Origin: Candidatus Paracaedibacteraceae bacterium UBA6184
GTDB lineage: Bacteria > Pseudomonadota > Alphaproteobacteria > UBA6184
DNA length: 20,515 nucleotides
Direction of reading: 5' to 3'
Assembly: GCA_002422845.1 (NCBI GenBank)
Contig: DITM01000055.1
Coordinates: 1-20,515, forward strand
Shown in pieces: positions 1 through 7,016 of this stretch; the first letter of the stretch is position 1; each line of letters begins with the position of its first letter. Under the pieces are notes generated by a model. It saw only the letters and a list, made by a program, of their open reading frames with translations. It did not search any database and had not been told where the DNA came from. A program made the translations under genes and the position numbers.

Positions 1-346
1 GCTTACTTTGGGCTGAGAGATTCACAACGTATATGTTGAACCTTAGTCGAAGGGGACTGTTCTGTCAAGAACAGATACCCCATCAATCCTTAAGAAGTGT
101 TAATCTTTTAGAGGAAATGGAGAAGCTGTATGTTGTGGTGGGTAAAACCGGGAGCAGGTTTTTCGGCGGAGGGCCGCCAGCAAAGTGGGTCATTCACGGA
201 GGGCCCCATCGGGGCACGAGGCCAAAAGGGCAACCTGCGGTTGCATCCATTAGGTTAGATCCGATGTGGTCTGACACATTTTACAAAAAGTAATCTGCTA
301 TCATTTTGACGATATCTCAAAAGTTTCAACTTTATCAAAACATCGA
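1..346. repeat. R1 structured repeat, copy A (left end outside window)
   Basis: This segment matches 6500-6846 almost base for base over its first ~230 bases and more loosely to about 346, with one small indel near 311. It contains several hairpins: 52-81 (GGGG and CCCC flanking a 7-bp stem, CTGTTCT/AGAACAG, loop GTCA), 203-215 (GCCCC-ATC-GGGGC), 230-244 (GCAACC-TGC-GGTTGC) and 264-279 (ATGTG/CACAT followed by T's). In copy B the 230-244 hairpin has changed on both sides of the stem and still pairs perfectly. An open frame (33-293) crosses the element, but most changes in its variable part alter amino acids, so a structured RNA or palindromic DNA element is favoured over a protein. I do not recognise it as a known RNA family. 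Strand is unproven; the T-run after 264-279 would fit plus-strand transcription. Confidence 0.8.
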
Positions 347-377
347 ACGTCACGTTGCCGGCTCAAGCACATCGCAG

Positions 378-447
378 TGCGATTTGATAGCGGCAAGTTG
401 CCGTTTGGCACGAAAGCGCCCTTGATCTGCATATATAGGTGCAGGGG
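378..447. repeat. R2 short intergenic repeat, copy 1
   Basis: This matches 9986-10050: ten identical bases (TGCGATTTGA), then TGCCGT, TGG, AAAGCGCCC, TGA and GCAT in the same order. It contains a small hairpin (CGGCA-AGT-TGCCG). Read on the minus strand both copies give peptides of equal spacing containing QGRF, nine variable residues and KSH. It may therefore be a remnant of a short coding segment or a palindromic intergenic element that happens to be open. The left border may begin a little earlier. Confidence 0.5.
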
Positions 448-758
448 TTGTTTTTATGACAGTGCTGGATCTATAGCTAGATTAATTTAATTTGGGTACA
501 GGGACGAGGCGATAGATGTACTAAAATGTACATTATCGACCGAGTGATGCATACCCAGATTATAAGAAGTCAGCTATATATCAATTGAGGAAGCGTTTAT
601 TGCTTGCCCTCGAGATGGATAGTGACACGTAGAATCCATACATATTAATCAGTGCGATCCACAGGAAAAAATCCGTAACACTCGGTTGCTTGCGGCCGAG
701 ATAGAGATTTTTAGCGCTGCGTTTTTATTTCTTCTAATAGGTGCAGGGTCACGCGCTG
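448..758. other. Hairpin-rich intergenic region downstream of atpC
   Basis: No protein gene is visible. Five consecutive stems can be drawn: 469-482 (ATCTA/TAGAT); 493-557, with an outer TGGGTA/TACCCA and an inner 11-bp stem (510-521 with 528-538, one bulge); 587-611 (GAGGAAGC with GCTT and CCTC); 615-639 (ATGGAT/ATCCAT); and 681-700 (CTCGGTTG-CTTG-CGGCCGAG, using two G-U pairs on the plus strand) followed by a T-run at 708-712. The density of stems suggests an unrecognised structured RNA or stacked palindromic elements. I found no tRNA, tmRNA, RNase P or SRP signature. No clear minus-strand terminator for the atp operon is seen. Confidence 0.4.
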
Positions 759-1127
759 CTAATGAGTCTGTTTGTACGCCAGCTGAGCTTCTAAGAGTTG
801 GCGTTTTTCATTTGAAAAGTTAGCGTCACTGTTTTTATTTAAATCGGCGATGATTGATTCTTTATCTATTCCGTCCATATCAATCACGTTTTTAACGGTG
901 ATGATACAATGGTTGTCGTGCATATGGCAGGTTCCGCCATCGATGAACCATTGTTCGATTTCATTCGATTGGCGGACCATTATAGTTCCTGCCTGAAGGG
1001 CAATAAAGATGGGGGCGTGGTTGGATAGTAGTTCATACACACCATCGATAGCGGGGATTTGAACACTGTCCACGTGATCTTGAAATAGTTCAATATCGGG
1101 AGCTAAAATTTTTAAAAAAAACCTCAT
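759..1127 (-). CDS. atpC: ATP synthase F1 subunit epsilon
   Basis: Epsilon subunit of the F1 sector, part of the central rotor stalk with gamma and a modulator of ATP hydrolysis. The 122-aa product has the N-terminal beta-sandwich pattern typical of the family (VDSVQIPAIDGVYELLSNHAP near residues 20-40, then IDGG) and a short helical C-terminus (residues ~88-122). It is slightly short for the family (usually ~130-140 aa), with the loss in the C-terminal helical part. The ATG at 1125-1127 overlaps the atpD TGA stop in an ATGA arrangement, indicating translational coupling. It is the last gene of the operon and ends with TAG. Confidence 0.95.
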   Translation of the reverse strand: MRFFLKILAPDIELFQDHVDSVQIPAIDGVYELLSNHAPIFIALQAGTIMVRQSNEIEQWFIDGGTCHMHDNHCIITVKNVIDMDGIDKESIIADLNKNSDANFSNEKRQLLEAQLAYKQTH

Positions 1128-2536
1128 ACAGATTCCTTTAACTGAGCAGCTTTTTCAACGACTTCTTCGATGTTGCCCACCATATAAAATGCAGCTTCTG
1201 GAAGGTTGTCGTATTCGCCATTGATGATTCCTTTAAAACCGCGGATGGTGTCTTCAAGAGAGACGAATTTTCCAGCCATACCGGTAAAGACTTCGGCAGC
1301 GAAAAACGGTTGAGATAAGAACCGTTGAATTTTTCGTGCGCGTGATACAATTAGCTTATCTTCGTCTGACAATTCATCCATACCTAAGATTGCGATAATA
1401 TCTTGTAATGAACGATAAGTTTGTAAAATGCGTTGTACCTCGCGGGCGGTTTCATAATGTTCTTTGCTGATAACATCCGGCGATAACATGCGAGAGTTTG
1501 AATCGAGCGGATCAACCGCCGGATAGATACCCATTTCAGAGATTTTACGACTTAATACCGTTGTTGCATCCAAGTGGGAGAACGAGGTTGCGGGGCTTGG
1601 ATCCGTAAGGTCGTCGGCGGGCACATAAATCGCTTGAACACTGGTGATGGATCCGTTACGTGTTGTTGTAATGCGTTCTTGCAAGGCGCCCATTTCGGCG
1701 GCAAGCGTGGGTTGGTATCCTACGGCAGACGGAATACGCCCCAGCAAGGCAGAAACTTCTGAGCCGGCTTGTGTAAAGCGGAAGATGTTATCGATAAATA
1801 GCAAAACGTCTTGTTTTTCTTCGTCTCTGAAATATTCAGCAATGCTGAGTCCAGATAAAGCAACACGCGCACGAGCTCCGGGAGGTTCATTCATTTGTCC
1901 ATAGACCAGAGCAACTTTTGATTCTTCTTCTTTGATGATTCCAGATGTTTTCATTTCATTGTACAAGTCGTTTCCTTCGCGGGTACGTTCACCGACGCCG
2001 GCAAATACGGAAAACCCACCGTGAGCTTTTGCGATGTTGTTGATCAATTCCATGATTAATACGGTTTTACCAACACCCGCACCACCGAACAAGCCGATCT
2101 TACCGCCTTTTGCATAGGGGGCTAATAGGTCGATGACTTTAATACCCGTGACTAAAATGCTTTTTTCAGTGGATTGATCCGCAAAACTTGGGGGATCTTG
2201 ATGGATAGCTCGACGTTTTAAATGATCTAAACTAGAACCATTATCAACGGGTTTTCCAACGACATTCAGAATGCGTCCAAGGACTTCGCGTCCAACAGGA
2301 ACGGTAATGGGGGAGCCAGTATCAACCACTTCGTCTCCACGTTTTAATCCGTCAGTGGGTTCCATTGCGATGGCACGAACCGTGCGTTCACCCAAATGTT
2401 GAGCGACTTCAAACGTTCGAACAATACCTTCAGAATCAGTGATGGTAATAGCATTTAAAATTTGTGGGCTATGTCCATCTGGGAATCTGACATCAATGAT
2501 TGCTCCAATTACTTGGGTAATGTAACCTTTTTGCAT
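1124..2536 (-). CDS. atpD: ATP synthase F1 subunit beta
   Basis: Catalytic beta subunit, 470 aa, the normal family length. Visible motifs are the P-loop GGAGVGKT (151-158), the catalytic-glutamate segment VGERTREGND (Glu183), a DELSEED-type loop DELSDED (387-393) and the nucleotide-binding signature PAVDPLDSNS (339-348). It makes and hydrolyses ATP at the alpha/beta interfaces on the cytoplasmic face of the inner membrane. The start at 2536 is preceded by AAGG seven bases upstream. It lies three bases after atpG and overlaps atpC by four bases. Its TGA stop overlaps the next start codon, which shows that TGA is read as stop here. Confidence 0.98.
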   Translation of the reverse strand: MQKGYITQVIGAIIDVRFPDGHSPQILNAITITDSEGIVRTFEVAQHLGERTVRAIAMEPTDGLKRGDEVVDTGSPITVPVGREVLGRILNVVGKPVDNGSSLDHLKRRAIHQDPPSFADQSTEKSILVTGIKVIDLLAPYAKGGKIGLFGGAGVGKTVLIMELINNIAKAHGGFSVFAGVGERTREGNDLYNEMKTSGIIKEEESKVALVYGQMNEPPGARARVALSGLSIAEYFRDEEKQDVLLFIDNIFRFTQAGSEVSALLGRIPSAVGYQPTLAAEMGALQERITTTRNGSITSVQAIYVPADDLTDPSPATSFSHLDATTVLSRKISEMGIYPAVDPLDSNSRMLSPDVISKEHYETAREVQRILQTYRSLQDIIAILGMDELSDEDKLIVSRARKIQRFLSQPFFAAEVFTGMAGKFVSLEDTIRGFKGIINGEYDNLPEAAFYMVGNIEEVVEKAAQLKESV

Positions 2537-2539
2537 GTG

Positions 2540-3427
2540 CTAGCCTTTCTGTAGCGCTTCTGCGCCTGAGATAATTTCGATTAATTCGTTAGTAATGCGT
2601 GCTTGACGACTTTGGTTATATTCTAATTTCAAACTATGTATCATATCATCACAGTTTTTTGTAGCGTTATCCATTGCAGTCATACGAGCTGCAAACTCTC
2701 CAACCAGTGTTTGTGTGATAGATGACCATAACATCCCTTGTAAGTATTGTAGCAGAAACGCGTCTAAAAACTGTGGTTCTGAAGAGATAAATTCAGGAAT
2801 GTCTTTTGATGTTTCTGCCGACGGCTTTAGGGCTTTTAGCGCATTGCTTAAGGGAAGAAGGATACTATGGCAGGGAAGTTGCTGTAAAGGAGAGGAATAT
2901 TCGTTATGTAGCGTAATGCATTGTTCAATACCATCTTGAATAAACGCCGTTTCAATTTTAGAAAATAACGTCTGAACATCTGCATATAAGATTTCGTGTA
3001 GCAGTAACGGACTGGATTCTTTTAAGCAATGAGAATAGTTCATTTTAGCAAATTCAAATGCTTTTTTTCCAATAGGTAACAGTGTAAACGGTTTGTTTTC
3101 CAACACTAGTTTGGAACAGATTTCTTTTGCTTTTCGAAATAATTGTCCATTAAAACTGCCGCACAGTCCGCGATCGGCTGAGATTAAAACGATTAATGTT
3201 TGTCCGGATGTATATGATTTAATCAAAGGATTGTCGGATTCATCAAATACGGAAAGTGGAAGGGCTTTCATAGTATGTGTTAAAGCATCGGCATAGCTTT
3301 TTGCGGCGTCATATTTTTTTTGTGCTTTTCGAAATTTAGCCGCTGCAACCATATACATGGCTGACGTAATCTTACGCGTGGAGTTTACGGCCTGAATTCG
3401 GGTTTTTAAAGCTTTTAACGTAGACAT
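2540..3427 (-). CDS. atpG: ATP synthase F1 subunit gamma
   Basis: Central rotor shaft of F1, 295 aa. The N-terminal helix (residues 1-40, STLKALKTRIQAVNSTRKIT and the following MVAAAKFRKAQ) and the C-terminal helix (from ~245, RMTAMDNATKN to the IISGAEAL end) are the conserved coiled-coil strands. Between them lies the less conserved Rossmann-like region beginning ILVLISADRGLCGSFN-like at ~80-95. The start ATG shares its first base with the TAA stop of atpA (TAATG), so the two are translationally coupled. The stop is TAG. Confidence 0.97.
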   Translation of the reverse strand: MSTLKALKTRIQAVNSTRKITSAMYMVAAAKFRKAQKKYDAAKSYADALTHTMKALPLSVFDESDNPLIKSYTSGQTLIVLISADRGLCGSFNGQLFRKAKEICSKLVLENKPFTLLPIGKKAFEFAKMNYSHCLKESSPLLLHEILYADVQTLFSKIETAFIQDGIEQCITLHNEYSSPLQQLPCHSILLPLSNALKALKPSAETSKDIPEFISSEPQFLDAFLLQYLQGMLWSSITQTLVGEFAARMTAMDNATKNCDDMIHSLKLEYNQSRQARITNELIEIISGAEALQKG

Positions 3428-4974
3428 TAGAGTGCTGACTGCCTTTCAAGAAAGTCTTTGGTGAACTGCTCCAAAAATGTTTTTAGTTCGGATTCTTCTT
3501 TTTCGGGCAATAGGCCGCTTTCAATGGTTTGAGCCAATTTTGTGTGGCGTTCAAACAGCTCTGCGTACAATTCTTTTTCATAAGCTGAAATTTGAGCTGT
3601 GTGTAGGTCATCAATATAACCACGAGTTGCCGCGTAAATAAGTACCACTTGTCGTGCAAGGCTTAACGGAACATATTGACCTTGTTTTAAGGCTTCGGTT
3701 AATAAGAATCCTTTTTTCAATTGGCGCTGTGTCGTTGGATCTAAATCCGATGCGAACTGAGAAAACGATTCAATTTCACGAAACTGAGCCAATTCAAGTT
3801 TAATGCTGCCTGCAACTTTTTTCATAGCCTTTGTTTGAGCAGCTGATCCGACACGGCTGACTGAAAGCCCTAAGTTAATCGCGGGACGCACACCTTTATA
3901 AAACAATTCAGTTTCTAAAAAGATTTGTCCATCCGTAATAGAGATTACGTTGGTTGGAATGTAGGCCGATAAGTCGCCTGCTTGGGTTTCAATAATCGGC
4001 AATGCCGTAAGTGACCCACCACCTTTTTCAGGAGATAGCTGAGCTGCGCGTTCAAGTAATCTTGAGTGAAGATAAAAGATGTCCCCGGGATAGGCTTCTC
4101 GCCCTGGAGGACGGCGCAATAATAACGACATTTGTCGATACGCAACGGCTTGTTTTGATAGGTCATCATAAATGACAAGTGCGTGCATGCCATTATCTCG
4201 AAAGTATTCACCCATGGTACAACCTGCATAAGGTGCGATTGTTTGTAATGGGGCAGGATCAGAGGCTGATGCAATGACAACGATAGTGTATTGCAATGCG
4301 TCTTCTTCTTCTAACCGTTTTACGATTTGAGCAATATAGGATTGTTTTTGTCCGATTGCAACATATACGGAGTAGACTTTTTCTTTATCATTTTTTAAAG
4401 TTTTGTTGATTTTGGCTTGATTGATAATCGTATCCAAAATGATGGCAGTCTTTCCAATTTGACGATCACCAATGATTAATTCACGTTGTCCGCGCCCAAT
4501 AGGGATTAGAGCATCAATCATTTTGATTCCCGTTTGCAAGGGGGTCGTTACAGATTCACGATCCATAATACCAGGGGCTGGGCGTTCTACGGGTAAATAT
4601 TCAGAAGCCTCAATTGCGCCTTTTTCATCTAAGGGGTGTCCCAAAGCGTTGACGACCCGACCCAGTAGTTTATCACCGACGGGAACTTCTAATACGGAAT
4701 GTAACCGTTTAACTGTACAGCCTTCTTTGATCGTTCGGTCGTCCCCTAAGATTACAACGCCGACATGGTCTTCTTCTAGGTTTTGAGCCAAACCTTTAAT
4801 GCCACCATCAAATTCAACAATTTCATTGGCGGTTACCTTGTGGAGTCCCCATACCAGAGCGACTCCATCGCGAACAGAAACAACTTGTCCTGTTTCCTTT
4901 AGTTCTAAAGGTTGATGATATGATGCAATTTTTTGCTTTAAAACATCAATGATTTCGGTTGGGTTTAAACTCAT
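3427..4974 (-). CDS. atpA: ATP synthase F1 subunit alpha
   Basis: Non-catalytic nucleotide-binding alpha subunit, 515 aa, usual length. It shows the N-terminal beta-barrel (to ~95), the P-loop GDRQIGKT (169-176) and the alpha/beta signature containing PAINLGLSVSRVGSAAQ. The C-terminal helical domain ends with LEQFTKDFLERQSAL. Together with AtpD it forms the alpha3beta3 hexamer. The ATG overlaps the atpH TGA stop by four bases (ATGA), the typical coupling in this operon, and the stop overlaps atpG by one base. Confidence 0.98.
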   Translation of the reverse strand: MSLNPTEIIDVLKQKIASYHQPLELKETGQVVSVRDGVALVWGLHKVTANEIVEFDGGIKGLAQNLEEDHVGVVILGDDRTIKEGCTVKRLHSVLEVPVGDKLLGRVVNALGHPLDEKGAIEASEYLPVERPAPGIMDRESVTTPLQTGIKMIDALIPIGRGQRELIIGDRQIGKTAIILDTIINQAKINKTLKNDKEKVYSVYVAIGQKQSYIAQIVKRLEEEDALQYTIVVIASASDPAPLQTIAPYAGCTMGEYFRDNGMHALVIYDDLSKQAVAYRQMSLLLRRPPGREAYPGDIFYLHSRLLERAAQLSPEKGGGSLTALPIIETQAGDLSAYIPTNVISITDGQIFLETELFYKGVRPAINLGLSVSRVGSAAQTKAMKKVAGSIKLELAQFREIESFSQFASDLDPTTQRQLKKGFLLTEALKQGQYVPLSLARQVVLIYAATRGYIDDLHTAQISAYEKELYAELFERHTKLAQTIESGLLPEKEESELKTFLEQFTKDFLERQSAL

Positions 4975-5516
4975 GAGTATAGTTCCTTTAGGGTCGATTT
5001 CAGCGAGAATATCGTATTTTTAAGTGAGAGATCAAGTTCATGATGATAATAGTGGATAATAATTCCACCCATTAACGTTGAGTCAAGGGTAATGGATAAT
5101 TCTACGGTTTTATTGAGTTGTGATTCCAACGCAGTTTGTAAAGTCTTTTGTGTCGAAGCATCTAATGCAAATGCGGATACGATTCGAATGTGTTGCACCC
5201 CTAGTTTATGGTCTGCATATTCTGTAAATTTATTAAGAATCGATTCTAAAGAGCTGAGTTTTCGATTTTGTCCCAAAAGCGTTAAAAAGCTTAGAAATAA
5301 AGCCGGTGTTTTTTTAGGAATAAGTGTTGCTAGAATCGTTATTTTTTCTTCAAATGGAATGAACGATATTTTTAGAAACGATGAAAGTTCCGAAGACTCT
5401 TGAAGCGATTTAGACATAGCTTTTGCAGCTGGAGTGATGTGTTTTAACACGTCTTCTTCAACAGCTTGACGATAGAGAGCAACAACGTATGGCATAAAAT
5501 CTTTATGCAAAAACAT
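4971..5516 (-). CDS. atpH: ATP synthase F1 subunit delta
   Basis: Delta subunit, 181 aa, part of the peripheral stalk that clamps the alpha3beta3 head to the F0 b subunits. The sequence is divergent, as is common for this subunit, but the N-terminal helical domain (YVVALYRQAVEED, residues 10-22) and the C-terminal region (MGGIIIHYYHHELDLSLKNT near 148-167, corresponding to the family's GGxxIxxxDxxxDxS element) support it, as does its place at the head of the F1 operon. A later ATG at residue 8 is possible, but the N-terminus as called has the usual length. A promoter at 5545-5574 lies just upstream. Confidence 0.93.
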   Translation of the reverse strand: MFLHKDFMPYVVALYRQAVEEDVLKHITPAAKAMSKSLQESSELSSFLKISFIPFEEKITILATLIPKKTPALFLSFLTLLGQNRKLSSLESILNKFTEYADHKLGVQHIRIVSAFALDASTQKTLQTALESQLNKTVELSITLDSTLMGGIIIHYYHHELDLSLKNTIFSLKSTLKELYS

Positions 5517-5544
5517 AGCAAAAAAGCCTTTTAAATAACAACTG

Positions 5545-5574
5545 ATGATAGCACAAGGGGTGGGGTGATCTCAA
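5545..5574 (-). promoter_or_regulatory. Predicted sigma70-type promoter of the atp operon
   Basis: On the minus strand TTGAGA (5569-5574) is followed after 18 bases by TATCAT (5545-5550), about 28 bases upstream of the atpH start. The -10 box lies inside the left arm of a 10-bp inverted repeat: AACTGATGAT at 5540-5549 and ATCATCAGTT at 5596-5605. The right arm lies upstream of the -35 box, so a regulator binding both arms could bridge the promoter. No such regulator is known to me for atp operons. Confidence 0.6.
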
Positions 5575-5656
5575 GTTATAGATTTAGATTGAGCGATCAT
5601 CAGTTCTTGCAATCAGCGGGTTTTTTAATAATACTAAATAAAAATAAGGATAGTTT

Positions 5657-6412
5657 TTGTTTAGGGTAGTGTTTCAAGTTTTTTTGTTGCTAATAACTAA
5701 AGTTTCTGCGGAGGCTATTAGTGTTGAGGCTATTGCCGCATTTTCAAGCCCAGGCATGTGGCAGACTGTTTATGAGCCCTGGCAAGAAAAAGTAATTCAA
5801 AGTCATCAAAACTTTTTTTCCAAGACTCATGCTAATGAGGGTGATGTATATACTAATTTCTCTCCAAACATGGAAATGCCATCAGCGACGACTTGGGTTA
5901 GTTCTTTAGAGGCGTTACCGAATAGTTTAAATGGTCATGCACGTACGAGTGATTTACTGACAACAATGGTGATGGATTTGGAGTATCATTCATTTGATAC
6001 ACAAACGCCGACTGCGTTGGATATTCATCTAGCGACCACGCCGAAGGCTAAAGATGATTGGGTTGACGTAGTGAGCGAATCAACGGACAATTCAGGATAC
6101 GGTATTTACAGCTTATTTCGAGATGTATTTCAAGATACATCTGATCAATTTGAATTTTTAGTTGGGTATAAAAATAAACACCCCATGATGGCTGCTGTTG
6201 TTGTATATGAAGGGATCTATGCAGGCATATATTGGGTGTGTACGATTCCAAGCGAGCGACGTCAAGGGTTCGGTACAGCGTTGATGATCAACGCGTTAGA
6301 GCGTATTCGCAGACGACACATTCGATGGATTGTATTACAGGCTCAGCCGCTGGGGGAGGGAATATATCGAAGTTTAGGATTTATTCCAGTGGGATATCTT
6401 GCCAGATATTAA
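5657..6412 (+). CDS. GNAT-family N-acetyltransferase-like protein with predicted signal peptide
   Basis: 251 aa. Residues ~168-251 resemble the acetyl-CoA-binding core of GNAT enzymes: a strand-rich stretch (AAVVVYEGIYAGIYWVCTIP), the pyrophosphate-binding motif A RRQGFGTAL (201-209), and motif B ending in YRSLGFIPVG (237-246). Residues 1-19 (KR-poor but hydrophobic, ending VSA before EA) look like a short Sec signal peptide. The ~150 residues between have no recognisable domain. Export is odd because acetyl-CoA is cytoplasmic, so the protein may be a secreted effector or the hydrophobic start may be a poor start call. The start is a TTG with AAGGA about six bases upstream; no ATG is available nearby. 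A possible promoter (TTGCAA, 16 bases, TAATAC) lies at 5607-5634. Substrate unknown. Confidence 0.7.
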   Translation: MFRVVFQVFLLLITKVSAEAISVEAIAAFSSPGMWQTVYEPWQEKVIQSHQNFFSKTHANEGDVYTNFSPNMEMPSATTWVSSLEALPNSLNGHARTSDLLTTMVMDLEYHSFDTQTPTALDIHLATTPKAKDDWVDVVSESTDNSGYGIYSLFRDVFQDTSDQFEFLVGYKNKHPMMAAVVVYEGIYAGIYWVCTIPSERRQGFGTALMINALERIRRRHIRWIVLQAQPLGEGIYRSLGFIPVGYLARY

Positions 6413-6499
6413 ATCTTTCGCTTGTTCAGAATTTGTTAAGAAATGTCTGATACTTTGACGGGGCTGGTTAGTTCACGGACTGTGTGGTCTGTGCGTATA

Positions 6500-6846
6500 G
6501 CTTACTTTGGGCTGAGAGATTCACAACGTATATGTTGAACCTTAGTCGAAGGGGACAGTTCTGTCAAGAACAGAGTCCCCATCAATCCTTAAGAAGTGTT
6601 AATCTTTTAGAGGAAATGGAGAAGCTGTATGTTGTGGTGGGTAAAACCGGGAGCAGGTTTTTCGGCGGAGGGCCACCAGCAAAGTGGGTCATTCACGGAG
6701 GACCCCATCGGGGCACGAGGCCAAAAGGGCAGCGCGACGCTGCATTCGTTAAGTTAAATCCGATGTGGTCTGACACATTTTTCAAACAACAATCTGATAT
6801 CCATAGTGGCGACACATCAAAAGTTTCATTTTTTTAAACATCGAAT
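6500..6846. repeat. R1 structured repeat, copy B
   Basis: Second copy of the element at 1-346, offset 6499, nearly identical up to base 229 of the element. Differences cluster in two hairpins: the 5' hairpin (6551-6580), where three changes swap one set of pairs for another, and the hairpin at 6729-6743 (GCAGCG-CGA-CGCTGC), where both stem changes are compensatory and all three loop bases differ. Similarity continues more weakly through AATCTGATATC, TCAAAAGTTTCA and AAACATCGAA. The copy sits in the gap between the acetyltransferase gene and gltA. A 9-bp word, TGTGGTCTG, occurs just before it (6483-6491) and near its end (6764-6772). A TTGACG at about 6457 could be a -35 box for plus-strand transcription, but no good -10 follows. 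Confidence 0.8.
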
Positions 6847-6879
6847 TTTAACGGGTGCAGCCTTTTGCGAGGGTCTGCC

Positions 6880-6909
6880 GGGTGGGCGGGTCGAACAATC
6901 TCATGCGAC
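6880..6909. repeat. R3 degenerate intergenic motif, copy 1
   Basis: GGGTGGG, four bases, TCG, eight bases and CATGCGAC. The same words in the same order and nearly the same spacing recur at 14025-14055. The match is short and only partly conserved, so it may be an old copy of an intergenic repeat or chance. Confidence 0.3.
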
Positions 6910-6960
6910 CAAAGGGAGCATTCCTATAGATGCCTTAATTTTTATACGGTTATTTAATAA

Positions 6961-6982
6961 TTGTTAACTTTTGGTTGTTAAC
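6961..6982. promoter_or_regulatory. Direct repeats of TTGTTAAC upstream of gltA
   Basis: TTGTTAAC occurs at 6961-6968 and 6975-6982, a 14-base period, 35-55 bases before the gltA start. Each copy contains the palindrome GTTAAC. Such spaced repeats can be operator half-sites; no cognate regulator is encoded in the window. GTTAAC also lies at the centre of the inverted repeat at 19958-19976. A clear promoter could not be fixed, although the AT-rich stretch at 6938-6960 could supply a -10 box. Confidence 0.3.
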
Positions 6983-7016
6983 ATATGTGAATGCATATCA
7001 ATCAAAGGTCATTCTA

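Noticed and set aside
33..293. 86-aa open frame (and the 117-aa one at 6484-6837) as a duplicated protein gene
   Set aside because: Differences between copies are mostly amino-acid changing where they cluster but preserve base pairing; no convincing ribosome site; composition unlike neighbouring genes. Not fully excluded.
1..346. R1 as RNase P, tmRNA, SRP RNA, 6S RNA, rRNA or a group II intron piece
   Set aside because: None of the conserved core sequences of these RNAs could be found on either strand.
493..557. tRNA-like fold at 493-557
   Set aside because: It has an outer stem and one long arm but no T-loop sequence, no anticodon arm and no acceptor end.
3945..4280. 111-aa frame overlapping atpA and other frames inside the atp genes
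   Set aside because: They overlap unmistakable F1 subunit genes and lack motifs or ribosome sites.
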